Positions 45,920 through 56,326 of a DNA stretch of 64,000 nt are shown here, piece by piece. Every line of letters begins with the position of its first letter. The stretch's first letter is position 1. Made by a program: the position numbers and the translations under genes. The DNA is from Ahaetulla prasina (Eukaryota > Chordata > Lepidosauria > Squamata > Colubridae). The stretch is from NCBI RefSeq assembly GCF_028640845.1, contig NC_080540.1, positions 161,036,438-161,100,437 on the forward strand. Direction: 5' to 3'. The notes beneath the pieces are model-generated. The model had not been told where the DNA came from, did not search any database, and worked only from the letters and a program-made list of their open reading frames with translations.

Positions 45920-45928
<9 letters not shown>
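45307..45928. other. No recognised feature
   Basis: Unassigned DNA before the TA run. No repeat ends seen. Confidence 0.4.

Positions 45929-45992
<64 letters not shown>
45929..45992. repeat. (TA)n microsatellite at the edge of a palindromic element
   Basis: Pure TA run directly abutting the left end of the inverted pair. A shorter TA run abuts the right end at 46614-46632. Confidence 0.95.
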
Positions 45993-45994
<2 letters not shown>

Positions 45995-46614
45995 TGAAGT
46001 TTTCGCGGGTGTTTGTATGTAGGTCTTTGGTTATTCGGGTTTTCTCCGTGTAAAATTGGAAGTGTCTTGGTGACGTTTGACGAAGCCTCATTCGTCATCT
46101 CCAGGCTCCAGCTTCGTGCTTCTGGGAGCCATGTGTGACAGCAGCTGTTTCTTCCTTTTTAACTGCTAGTGGGGGTTTGAACTGATTGGATGGGAGCTTG
46201 GCTGTGCTCTGATTGGATGGGGGGGTTTTTTGTGCTCTGATTGGCTGGGGGTGTGTCCTGTTTGGGTGTGGGCTTGGTTGTGCTCAGATTAGTCTCAAAT
46301 CCCTGCTGCCAAACCAGCTCAAATCCCCCTGCAATTCAGACTAATCTGAGCACAACCAAGCCCCCACCCAAACAGGACACACACCCAGCCAATCAGAGCA
46401 CAAAAAAAACCCCCATCCAATCAGAGCACAGCCAAACTCCCATCCAATCAGTTCAAACCCCCACTAGCAGTTAAAAAGGAAGAAACAGCTGCAGTCACAC
46501 ATGGCTCCCAGAAGCACGAAGCTGAAGCCTGAAGATGACGAATGAGACTTCGTCGAAACGTCGCCAAGACACTTCCAATTTTATGCGGGAGAAAACCCGA
46601 ATAACCAAAGACCT
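45991..46614. mobile_element. Inverted pair of Penelope-like element ends
   Basis: Left arm 46022-46295 and right arm 46337-46614 are inverted copies with roughly 90% or better identity (both contain the text 'ggtctttggttattcgggtt' and 'aactgctagtgggggtttga' on opposite strands). A centre of about 40 bp separates them. The 'gaaacgtcgcc...acttccaattttatgcggg...aaaacccgaataacc' ending resembles Penelope-like retroelement 3' ends known from vertebrates. This assignment is from memory. Confidence 0.6.
46529..46560 (+). ncRNA. Hammerhead-ribozyme-like motif
   Basis: CTGAAGA (46529-46535) fits the CUGANGA core. It is followed by a 6-bp stem GACGAA/TTCGTC (46537-46542 and 46549-46554) closing a 6-nt loop, then GAAAC (46555-46559). 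Penelope-like elements are known to carry hammerheads with this layout. The left arm's copy has lost core bases (CTGGAGA, CAAA). Helices I and III and the cleavage site were not verified, so activity is unproven. Confidence 0.45.
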
Positions 46615-46711
46615 ATATATATATATATATATGTTTGTGTGTGTAAGATATATTATATATAAGATACGTATGTAATTTTTATTATCAACTCTGAGCCGTT
46701 GGGGTGGGGGG

Positions 46712-46738
46712 ACAGAGAGAGAGAGAGAGAGAGAGAGA
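46712..46738. repeat. (AG)n microsatellite
   Basis: Short pure AG run. Confidence 0.95.
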
Positions 46739-46894
46739 CCAACTGGCCAACTATGCCAGGGAGCAAAGAGATGGGGGTGTTCCATTATACATTACAAAGA
46801 TATGTTTTGGCATATCTTTATTTGCTCACTCTTGAAGAGGAGAGTTTTTCTCCTTTTCTCTTCCTTCTTGCTCGGCTTTGCAAATACCGCATAT

Positions 46895-47622
46895 CATAAC
46901 ATAACATAACATAACATCAGAGTTGGAAGGGACCTTGGAGGCCTTCTAGTCCAACCCCCTGCCCAGGCAGGAAACCCTACACCATCTCAGTCAGATGGTT
47001 ATCCAACATTTTCTTAAAAATTTCCAGTGTTGGAGCATTCACAACTTCTGAAGGCAAGTCGTTCCACTTATTAATTGTTCTAACTGTCAGGAAATTTCTC
47101 CTTAGTTCTAAGTTGCTTCTTTCTTTGATCAGTTTCCACCCATTGCTTCTTGTTCTACCCTCAGGTGCTTTGGAGAACAGCCCGACTCCCTCTTCTTTGT
47201 GGCAGCCCTGAGATATTGGAACACAGCTATCATGTCTCCCTAGTCCTTCTTTTTGTTAAACTAGACATGCCCAGTTCCTGCAACCGTTCTTCATATGTTT
47301 TATCCTCCAGTCCCCTAATCATCTTTGTTGCTCTTCTCTGCACTCTTTCTAGAGTCTCAACATCTTTTTTACATCGTGGGGACCAAAACTGGATGCAATA
47401 TTCCAAGTGTGGCCTTACCAAGGCATTATAAAGTGGTACTAGCACTTCATGTGATCTTGATTCTATCCCTCTGTTTATGCAGCCCAGAACTGTGTTGGCT
47501 TTTTTAACAGCTGCTGCACACTGCTGGCTCATATCTAGATGGTTATCCACTAGGACTCCAAGATCCCTCTCACAGGTACTACTATTGAGTAGTATATCAT
47601 ACAGCTGCAGGCTTCCCAAAGT
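46895..47622 (-). mobile_element. CR1 LINE 3' end
   Basis: Minus-strand RT tail (ORF 47230-47619): [80 protein letters not shown]. It is then interrupted before the CR1 3' UTR ('cttggaggccttctagtcca' on the plus strand) and a (GTTAT)n-type tail at 46895-46917. 5'-truncated. Confidence 0.92.
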
Positions 47623-47794
47623 ACTAAAAACTCTGATCTCACTTCATCTTGGGCAGAAACAGAATCTGTCCCCAGCTGCTGCCATCACCACTGTGCACTC
47701 TGCCCACCTGCTCACTCGCCCACCCACCCATGTGCCTGCCTCTCCTCGCTCACCCACTCGTCCTCTGGCTCTCTATCTGGGTGCCCGAAGCAGG

Positions 47795-47945
47795 TTGTCC
47801 CCGCAGTGAATTGCCCATGTTGAATTGTCCTGCAATGGTTTGGCAGCAGAGAGTTGACAGAGGGGACTGAGCAGTGGCGGGGGGCCTGCCCCTAGCTGTC
47901 CATTCACAGCTGGCCAAGCAGAGTTGTCCCATTCCGATATTACAT
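47795..47945. repeat. Fragment of the ~16-bp-repeat foldback family
   Basis: 'gttgtccccgcagtgaattg', 'catgttgaattgtcctgcaa' and 'agcagagttgtcccattccg' match units of 44513-44895, including its terminal 'gagttgtcccattcc'. Confidence 0.5.
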
Positions 47946-48534
47946 TGCAACCTAAATTCATATAGAAATAAATTATGTTACTCCCTTTTATTAACTACTG
48001 AATTATTGCCTCCTGGCTTAGTATATCTTTTGACCTACTTGATCAAAATCTTCCTATATTTAAAGAGACATTTTTGCATTGAAGTTAAGTCCAAAGATGG
48101 CAAACATGTTGGCCAGTGCCAATTCCTTCAATGCCCATATAATCATATATTTGATGATTCAGTGGTGCTGAAATTTGGAGGGCAAATTAATTTTAGATCT
48201 AACTTTTAGCCCAAAGACTTTTCTAAGTCCATGCTGAGCAATAACATCACTGTTGACATTTGGGACCAATGCAAAACACTACACTGTTGCTTCTATTTTG
48301 AGAAGCAATGCAAAATGCAAACAAAATCAATTACAAATTCAACCATGTAAATGTGGTATATGGCTTAGTACACTGACCATTTTTAAAGGTCTGGGATGCT
48401 GATATAATGGAAATTTAAAAATGAGAATTAGTTCCAAAATCAGTACATGCAAATTAAAATGAATGATTACCTTGGGGAGAGGAGATTAAGGTTTTCAAAT
48501 AGCAAGACGGTTGTCATCTAGAAGAGTTGTTCCC
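47946..48534. other. No recognised feature
   Basis: AT-rich unassigned DNA. Confidence 0.4.
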
Positions 48535-48690
48535 TGTTGTTTCAGGTAACACAGCTAAAACTAATGGGTGAAAAATATCTGGGAGGCAAATTTTGGCTAA
48601 ACATTAGAAGAAACTTCCTAACAGCAACAACTGTTTTGACAGTGGAGCAGCTGCAAGTATCTCTTTTAAGGCAGGAGAATTTGTGTCCCT
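48535..48690 (+). mobile_element. Degenerate CR1-like fragment
   Basis: 'aaacattagaagaaacttcc' followed by 'taacagcaacaactgttttg' and 'acagtggagcagctg' resembles the CR1 3' coding/UTR junction. Confidence 0.4.
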
Positions 48691-48943
48691 TTAGATATTG
48701 CAAACATTACTTATGTCGGAGTTACTGGGAAGAACACACTGATCAAAGATCAGAGCTAAGGAATCTCTAGTCCTCCAAATGTTGCTGAAAATCATCTCCC
48801 AGAATCCCCATCTTTCCTGACCCAGAGTGAAAGTTCTAGCAGCTACACAGTTCAACAAGATTTGAAGAGTGAAAAGTTCCTCATCTCAGTTCCGGATGAC
48901 TTCCAGGGTCCCTTCTAAATTCTATCGTGCATTAGTTTGGGCA

Positions 48944-49093
48944 TCCCAAAGATGCTTTTTTCAAAAGGCAACTGGACTTTTTGTGTTTCTTCTCTTGAAG
49001 ATGTTCCACATCTCATCCAAGATGATTGAATGGTGGGGAATGGAAAGATTTATATTCCTTGCAGTCATCTGGTTGTTAGCTCTCTGAAAGTCG
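48944..49093 (-). mobile_element. Penelope-like 3' fragment, inverted partner
   Basis: Minus strand: 'gattgaatggtggggaatgg' (plus-strand text) and 'cttttgaaaaaagc'-type ending. It is the inverted counterpart of 49362-49509. Its hammerhead-like region ('tcttggatgagatgtggaac') is decayed. Confidence 0.6.
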
Positions 49094-49114
49094 TTGAGTC
49101 CTTCCCCCTCTATC

Positions 49115-49509
49115 TTCAAAGTCCACATTCTGGACGGAGAGGACCACCAGTTTGAAAGAGGAATAAAAGAGGCCACCTAAGTTAAAATTGAGCAGCCCTC
49201 TCTCAACGGGGGGGGGGGGGGGAATACCACACCACCTATCTTCTTTTTTACAGCACACTCCTTTCAGCAGTTCCAAGAAGGTTCCACACCCAGTTGCATT
49301 CTGATTCAGATGACCCTGAGGGCACACAAGGGGCCTCAAGGACTCTCAGACAGCTAATGACCGACCTTCAAAGTGCTAACAACCAGATGACTCCAAGGAA
49401 TATAAATCTTCCATTCCCCATCATTCAGTCAGAGCTGAGGATGAGAAGAGAAATGTCAAGAGGAAAAAACAAAGTCCACTTGCCTTTTGAAAAAGCACCT
49501 TTGGGACAA
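49115..49509 (+). mobile_element. Penelope-like element, C-terminal coding remnant and 3' end
   Basis: Translation at 49115-49207 reads VHILDGEDHQFERGIKEAT, stop, VKIEQPSLN. After a G15 run and a frame change it continues HHLSSFFYSTLLSAVPRRF and SDSDDPEGTQGASRTLRQL to 'FEKAPLGQS'. This series matches the end of Penelope/Neptune-type ORFs (downstream of GIY-YIG) as I remember them. One nonsense codon and one shift at the G-run mark it as dead. Confidence 0.65.
49208..49222. repeat. Homopolymer G15
   Basis: Run of 15 G within the Penelope-like remnant. It expands what is a short G-run in intact relatives and is prone to assembly error. Confidence 0.9.
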
Positions 49510-49691
49510 TCATGACCTGGATGACTGAGAATCTCCACAGATACTAGTTTGGACTCTTCTACACCAGCATTGTTTCTCTTCCCTCCCTTAATCCACAGAA
49601 GCAGTCTGAAGAATACCCATACTTTCTTTCACATCTGCTAACTTGTAATATTGAAAAGCAAGAACAAAAATAATTGCCTTATCCTCAGGTC

Positions 49692-50035
49692 CAGTGGTGA
49701 AATCCAAATTTTTTTACTACCGGTTCTGTGGACATGGCTTGGTGGGCATGGTGTGGCTTGGTGGACGTGGCAGGGCAAGGATACTGCAAGATCTCCATTG
49801 TCACCCCACTCCAGGGGAAGGATACTGCAAAATCTCCATTCCCACCACACTCCAGGCGAAGGATACTGCAAAATCTCCATTCCCGCCCCACTCCAGGGGA
49901 AGGATATTGCAAAATCTCCAATCCCTCCCCACTCTGGGGCCAGCCAGAGATGGCATTTGCTGGTTTTCCTAATTGCTCAAAATTTCTGCTACCGGTTCTC
50001 CAGAACCTGTCAGAACCTGCTGGATTTCACCCCTG
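49692..50035. mobile_element. hAT-type MITE with four internal units
   Basis: CAGTGGTGAAATCCAAATTT to GGATTTCACCCCTG, flanks ctcaggtc and ctctggtc (7 of 8). Four consecutive 40-bp units around 'aaggatactgcaaaatctcc' make it the longest array of this unit in the window. Confidence 0.9.
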
Positions 50036-50043
50036 CTCTGGTC

Positions 50044-52197
50044 TCATTTTACACATTTTTGACATGAGTATCTCAAACAAATAAGCAAACAAACCTAGCT
50101 TTGCTGTAGTTTTCATTATGTACCCAGTACTGGAAATAAACCAACGCAGCTATTCAATACCATTGATGTCATAGGAACACAGCAGTCTAAAACGTTGTTT
50201 TTTGAAGTGACGCAGAATCCTTGTGTGGGAGTGCCCTTTATTGCTGACCATTTAGTGGTCAGATATAGAGAGAACATGCTTAGTGTTCTTTATACTTCAT
50301 ATTTATATGAAGTATATATATTTATACTTCATATATATTTATACTTCATATTTTTTAACCTTATGTATACTTTCTGGTGTATGGGGATCTACCCGGCAAC
50401 GTTTGCTCCTTTTTTTGGGAGCCCCATTCCACTTTTTATCATCAAGGTGCCCTCCCGGCATGTTGGACTGCAACTCCCATCTTCTCCATCCAGGAAGCCA
50501 GTAGACTAACAGAAGATGGCAGTAAGTATGGACTATTACATTAGAAGGCTCCACGTTTGGGAAAGCCACCTTATGCTGCTCTTTGAAAGCCCTACAGTGT
50601 TACAGCCAGCTCAATTTCTAACAAGGTCACTTTCACTTTTGTTATTTGGTTTCAGCTTGTGGGTTCTGCCGTGTCCTAAAGACATTCCTGGACTCTGAGA
50701 CAACCAAAAGAAGAGACAGCGAATCTATCCCAGACTCAAGACCACCAGCAAGAGGAGACAGGACTCTGCAGGAGAGGGGAGTGGAACAAAGTCCATTTGC
50801 TTTTACCACAGACAAGATCAATAAAGCTGGCCTGGCTACAGACTCTCCTGGAACATGACCTCTTTTTTTTTTTTTTTTGTCAGTTTAGTGTTAGGCTTAC
50901 TCATACAAGCTCTGTGCCACAATTCTGGCAGAGCTGCTTCATTTGCAGAGTTAGTGGGCTGTTGTCAGCTCAGGATTCTATAGAAACATTATTCTCCTAA
51001 ACTCCCCAAATCTCAGAGGTTTAGGGTTGTTGGTTTTTTTTTTAGTCAAACAAGACCTGTTGAAGCAGACCGGTGATTCTTATTGGTTTTGCAACATAAG
51101 AACAAGGCACTCAGATCATAGGCAAGATCATAGGCACTGGAGAAGAAGTGAAACTGGCTTTGGAGAAGTCGGATTAGCTTATGGTGACTTCCTGGCAAAG
51201 TATCAAGTAAGGGAAAGCTGCCTTTGTTTCTGAAAGGATAAGCAAAAATTAAGAAAGGCACTACCAGAGCCTCGAGTATTTGAAGGGGTGGAAAAAAGGT
51301 TCACCTATGCCCAAAGGGCATGAATTTCACCTCTGTTGCTTCCTGGAGCTCAAAGAACCAAGAATATATTTGCCTGAATCTTTACAGATAAAATGGCTGA
51401 ACCCTAAACTCTCTTAGGAAAGGAAGTCTATGGGGATGAGAGTTGGAGTGGGCACAAGCAATTCAACAGCCCGCTTACCAACCAATATTCAGGTTCTTGG
51501 TTCAGCAAGCATCCTTCAGAGAAGAAACGTACCGACCCAGAAAATGAGCTTGCAACTTTTGTCGAAATTGGGCTTCCCAACTTGCACGTTACATATGGCG
51601 ATATTAACTGATATAATCTAGGATATTACCACACGCAGGGAAGCACGATAAATGGCTAAAATGCATTACGATTTCCTGTGGTAAGTATGAATTGTATATC
51701 GGGTTTGTACCATCCTAAACTACCTCTCTTGCTGTTGTGCAATAGTGAAGAACAAACTGGAAGCTGTGGCTTTTGGTTTTAGGTGCCCAGATTTTTTTCC
51801 ATAAGATATGAACTTTAAACAAGATAGTGAAAACTAACAACCACTAAATTCCAGATGTGGTTTCAAATTCAGATTTGTTTTGAAACTGTGTTTTAAATAA
51901 ACCATAACATTTTAAATTTAGCTCTCTGACTCTTTTTGACCAAAACGGTTTCCTGGTATCTCTGGACCAAACCAGTAAAATAGGATGCCTGTTTTGGAGA
52001 AAATATCACACAAGAATTTCAGAGAGGAACACTGGGATTTTGTTCACAGCGATAGGTATCAAAAACATACTAGAGTTGGAGAATTTGTTCTTACAGTGCT
52101 ATGAAAATATTATCTGGAAAGGACCTGAGTACTTTAAAACAAAACCTAAAAGATTATCTAATGGGAGATGCTAATGATCACAAGCTAGTCATATAGA
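50044..52197. other. No recognised gene or repeat family
   Basis: About 2.1 kb mostly unassigned. 50290-50350 has a local 'tatacttcatat' repeat with palindromic character, and a T15-type run lies at about 50862-50878. Confidence 0.45.
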
Positions 52198-52885
52198 ATG
52201 GTTTGGTTCTGCAACCCAACAAGAAAGACACAGACTTCAGAAGATAATTAGAACTGCAGAAAAAACAATGGCTACCAACCTGCCTTCCATTGAGGACCTG
52301 TATACTGCACGAGTCAAAAAGAGGGCTGTGAAAATATTTACAGATCCCTCACATCCTGGACATAAATTGTTTCAACTCCTACCCTCAAAACGACGCTATA
52401 GAGCACTGCACACCAGAACAACTAGACACAAGAACAGTTTCTTCCCAAATGCCATCACTCTGCTAAACAAATAATTCCCTCAACACTGTCAAACTATTTA
52501 CTAAATCTGCACTACTATTAATCTTCTCATCGTTCCCATCACCCATCTCCTTCCACTTATGACTGTATGACTGTAACTTTTTTGCTTGTATCCTTACGAT
52601 TTATACTGATATTGTTTCCTGATTGCTTATTTGTAGCCTATCACTATCATTAAATGTATCATTAAGTGTTAAATTTGTACCCTATGACTATCATTAAGTG
52701 TTGTAAGTGTTGTACCTTGACGAAGGTATCTTTTCTTTTATGTACACTGAGAGCATATGCACCAAGACAAATTCCTTGTGTGTCCAACTATACTTGGCCA
52801 ATAAAAAATTCTATTCTATTCTATTCTATTCTATTCTATTCTATTCTATTCTATTCTATTCTATTCTATTCTATTCTATTCTAGA
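52198..52885 (+). mobile_element. L3/CR1-like LINE 3' end with (TTCTA)n tail
   Basis: Coding tail 'ggttctgcaacccaacaaga' to the stop at 52474 (motifs SIEDLYTARVKKRAVKIFTD, HKLFQLLPSKRRYRALHTRT), the same 3' UTR as 41750-42092, and a pure (TTCTA)n array at 52809-52882. Confidence 0.85.
52809..52882. repeat. (TTCTA)n / (AATAG)n microsatellite
   Basis: About 15 perfect pentamers continuous with the LINE 3' end 'ccaataaaaaattctattct'. Confidence 0.97.
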
Positions 52886-53239
52886 ATGGAAAATGGTAAG
52901 TAGGAATATGCTCTCCAACAGAGAAAGAAGGGATCCTTTCTAAACTCCCCCCCCCTTTTTTTGCAATCTTTGGGGGCCCCTTTGTCTATGTCACCAAATC
53001 TCATTGTTGTAATTGCCAGAAATCAGAAAGACAATTCCCCATTATTTTAGATTTCACACACTGTGAAATACAAAGAAAGCACCAAACCGCAGCATTTATG
53101 TGAAACTGCCCTGTTCAATGTGTGCATACCCCATTCTGCCTCATCGTCTCCCCACTGCATGGGACCCACAGACAGACAATTGATCCCAGGTCTTGATCAG
53201 AGAAACTAAAACAGGACCTATCTATCAACAAAGCTAGTA

Positions 53240-53885
53240 CAGGTAGTCCTTGACTTAAAACAGTTTGTTTAGTGACCGTTCAAAGTTACAACAGCACTGA
53301 AAAGGATGACTTACAGAGATGGGATTCAGCAGGTTCTGACCAGTTCTGGAGAACCGGTAGCGGAAATTTTGAGTAGTTCGGAGAACCGGTAATAAAAATT
53401 CTGACTGGCCCCACCCCCATCTATTCTCTGCCTCCCAAGTCCCAGCTGATTGGGAGGAAATGGGGATTTTGCAGTATCCTTCTCCTGGAGTGGGAGATTT
53501 TACAGTATCCTTCTTCTGCCACGCCCACCAAGCCACGCCCACCAAGCCATGTCACGCCCACCAAGCCACACCCACCGAACCGGTAGTAAAAATAATTGAA
53601 ACCCACCACTGTTTATGACTGTTTTTCACACAATCATTGCAGCATCCCCATGGACACAAGATCAAAATTCAAACACTTGGCAGCTGGCTCATAGTTATGG
53701 CGGTTGCAAAGTCCCAGGGTCATGTGATCACCTTTTGTGACCTTCTGACAACGAAGTCAATGGGGAACTGGATTAATTCAACAACGGTGTTACTAACTTA
53801 ACAACTGCAGTGATTCACTTAACAACTATGGCAAAAAAGGTCGTAACATGGGGGAAAACTCACTTCACAACTGCCTCTTACAGCT
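53240..53885. mobile_element. TA-target MITE interrupted by a hAT MITE
   Basis: TA|CAGGTAGTCCTTGACTTAAA at the left and the interior 'tttagtgaccgttcaaagtt' up to 53313. It resumes at 53612 with 'tttatgactgtttttcac' and 'gtcccagggtcatgtgatca', running to about 53885. The right terminus is lost. Confidence 0.75.
53314..53611. mobile_element. hAT-type MITE nested in the TA-target MITE
   Basis: CAGAGATGGGATTCAGCAGG to GAAACCCACCACTG. Two internal units, plus a triplicated 'cacgcccaccaagcca' region at 53519-53572. The TSD is not clear. Confidence 0.85.
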
Positions 53886-53942
53886 CCTGCTTTAATATTT
53901 TTATCATATATTAATCAGTATTCAACTGGGGGGGGATAATAT

Positions 53943-54118
53943 CAGTAGTGGGTTGCTACTGGTTCGCACCAGATCCGACAAACCAGTAGCAGTGGCGACG
54001 GAGGCTCCACCCACCTACCTGAATGCTGCTGCGCATGCATAGAAACGCCACACGGGCGCATGAGCGCGCATGCACACACAAGCAAACCAGTAGTGATTGG
54101 ATTTGGAACCCACACCTG
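53943..54118. mobile_element. hAT MITE, CpG-rich variant
   Basis: CAGTAGTGGGTTGCTACTGG to GGAACCCACACCTG, flanks gataatat and gataacat (7 of 8). The interior 'gctgcgcatgcatag' and 'gagcgcgcatgcacac' resembles the start at 2347. Confidence 0.82.
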
Positions 54119-54480
54119 GATAACATGTGTATATGTCATAAGAGTTTTTTCAATGCACTTTTTTCAATGTACATCGTTTGTTTTGTATTTTTTAATCTGG
54201 TTTTTTGAAGTTAAAAAAAAAGAAGTTTTGTATTTGTACTTTGTATCTTAACTTTTTTCCCCCAATAAAATAAAAAATAGAATTAAGAAAACAAAAACGT
54301 TGGAGGGACAATGTTTGAGAAACAGGTAATTGTGCATACTGTATATCAGTAGGTGTCCTTCCCCATTCTAAATACAGCTGTGGCTCCAGAGCCAGCGTTC
54401 TGATCTCTCTTGCAGGCAAAACAACAGTACATAATGGGACAGCATTCAGCAAATGGACAAGAGGGGTTGGTCCCATAGAA

Positions 54481-54590
54481 CAGGGGTCTCCAACCTTGGT
54501 CCCTTTAAGACTTGTGGACTTCAACTCCCAGAGTTGAACTCTGGGAGTTGAAGTCCACAAGTCTTAAAGGGACCAAGGTTGGAGACTCTG
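54481..54590. mobile_element. Foldback hAT MITE, perfect TSD
   Basis: CAGGGGTCTCCAACCTTGGT to 'accaaggttggagactctg', 110 bp, flanked by ccatagaa (54473-54480 and 54591-54598), with a central TA. Nearly perfect palindrome with a 'gagttgaactc' centre. Confidence 0.93.
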
Positions 54591-54689
54591 CCATAGAAGA
54601 TCTGCTAGGCCAGTTGAAGCCACGAATAAAATCCATGTCACCCTAAGGCTCCTCTCCATGTGTTCCAGATAGTTCAAATAGGGTATTTA

Positions 54690-54932
54690 GAATAGAATAG
54701 AATAGAATTTTTTATTGGCCAAGTGTGATTGGACACACAAGGAATTTGTCTTGGTGCATATGCTCTCGGTGTACATAAAAGAAAAGATATGTTCATCAAG
54801 GTACAACATTTACAACGCAATTGATGGTCAATATATCAATATAAATCATAAGGATTGCCAGCAACAAAGTTACAGTCATACAGTCATAAGTGGAAAGAGA
54901 TTGGTGATGGGAACGATGAGAAGATTAATAGT
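54690..54932 (-). mobile_element. L3/CR1-like LINE 3' end, copy A of a head-to-tail pair
   Basis: Starts with (AATAG)n at 54690, then 'ttattggccaagtgtgattg', 'tcttggtgcatatgctctcg'. It is 5'-truncated at 'gaagattaatag', where the next copy's (AATAG)n begins. Confidence 0.82.
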
Positions 54933-55473
54933 AGAATAGAATAGAATAAAATAGAATAGAATTTTTATTGGCCAAGTGTGATTGGACACACAAGGAATTT
55001 GTCTTGGTGCATATGCTCTCAGTGTACATAAAAAAAAATATATACGTTCATCAAGGTACAACATTTACAACACAATTGATGGTCAATATATCAATATAAA
55101 TCATAAGGATTGCCAGCAACAAGTTATAGTCATACAGTCATAAATGGAAAGAAATTGGTGATGGGAACGATGAGAAGATTAATAATAGTGCAGATTTAGT
55201 AAATAGTTTGACAGTGTTGAGGGAATTATTTGTTTAGCAGAGTGATGGCCTTCGGGAAAAAACTGTTCTTGTGTCTAGTTGTTCTGGTGTGCAGTGCTCT
55301 ATAGCATCGTTTTGAGGGTAGGAGTTGAAACAGTTTATGTCCTGGATGTGAGGGATCTGTAATATTTTCATGGCCCTCTTCTTGATTCATGCAGTATACA
55401 GGTCCTCAATGGAAGGCAGGTTGGTAGCAATTATTTTTTCTGCAGTTCTAATTATCCTCTGAAGTCTGTGTTT
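54933..55473 (-). mobile_element. L3/CR1-like LINE 3' end, copy B
   Basis: (AATAG)n-like start at 54933, 3' UTR, then minus-strand coding tail ('gttcttgtgtctagttgttc', 'catggccctcttcttgattc' on plus), truncated near 55473. Longer than copy A by about 300 bp. Confidence 0.85.
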
Positions 55474-55938
55474 TTCTTTACACATAGCCAGAGACAACAC
55501 TACTTTTTCAATGAAAAATATAAACCCAACTTTTGGCTGCCTCAGCAGTGCGCTGGCATTCCATAAGGCTCCCATCCCCAAATGTTCATTTATTTAATGC
55601 AACAGATCCTGTTACTAGTATATCCTTGTTGTTACCGGCCCACCACATGTCCCTCTTCACAAATACCGGTATATTATGGCTCTCAATCAAGGATTCTGCA
55701 GGTCCTAGTTACGAAACCAGATATTCAATCATTTGTATCTGCATGTGATTAAAAATTAATGTATGATGCTCTTGATGTTCTTCTTGACTAGCATGTAGCC
55801 AGTTTATGTGATGCCAGATTTCCCAGATCCACTCAGATTAAGACGTATTTTGCTTTGGAATGTGTATCAACTGTTTCACTAATTCTTTAATTAACTGATT
55901 TAGCTTAATTTTACTTGGCAGACTGGCCACGGTACATA
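55474..55938. other. No recognised feature
   Basis: Unassigned DNA between a LINE and a MITE. Confidence 0.4.
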
Positions 55939-56326
55939 CAGGTGATCTTCAACTTACGACCCCAATTGAGCCCAAACATTGCTAAACATTGCTAAACAAG
56001 ACAGTTGTTACGTGAGTTTTGACCCACTTTACAACCTTTCTTGCCACAGTTGTTAAGTGAACTACTGAAGCTGTTAAGTTAGTAATGCAGCTGTTAAGTA
56101 AATCTGGCTTCCCCACTGACTCTGTTTGTCAGAAAGTGATCACATGACCCTGGGGCTTTGCAACCATCATAAATATGAGCCAGGTGCCATGGATCCAAGT
56201 TTTGATCACATGAACCTGGGGATGCTGCAACGCTTGGGTGGAAAACAGCCTTAAGTCACTTTTTCCAGTGCTGTTATAACTTTGAATGGTCACTAAATGA
56301 ACTGTTGTTAAGTCAAGGACCACCTG
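55939..56326. mobile_element. TA-target MITE (Tc1/mariner-like), full length
   Basis: CAGGTGATCTTCAACTTACG at the left and 'gttaagtcaaggaccacctg' at the right. Interior 'ccacagttgttaagtgaac' and 'gatcacatgaccctggggc'. A short 'ttgctaaacattgctaaac' tandem repeat lies near its left end. Confidence 0.8.
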
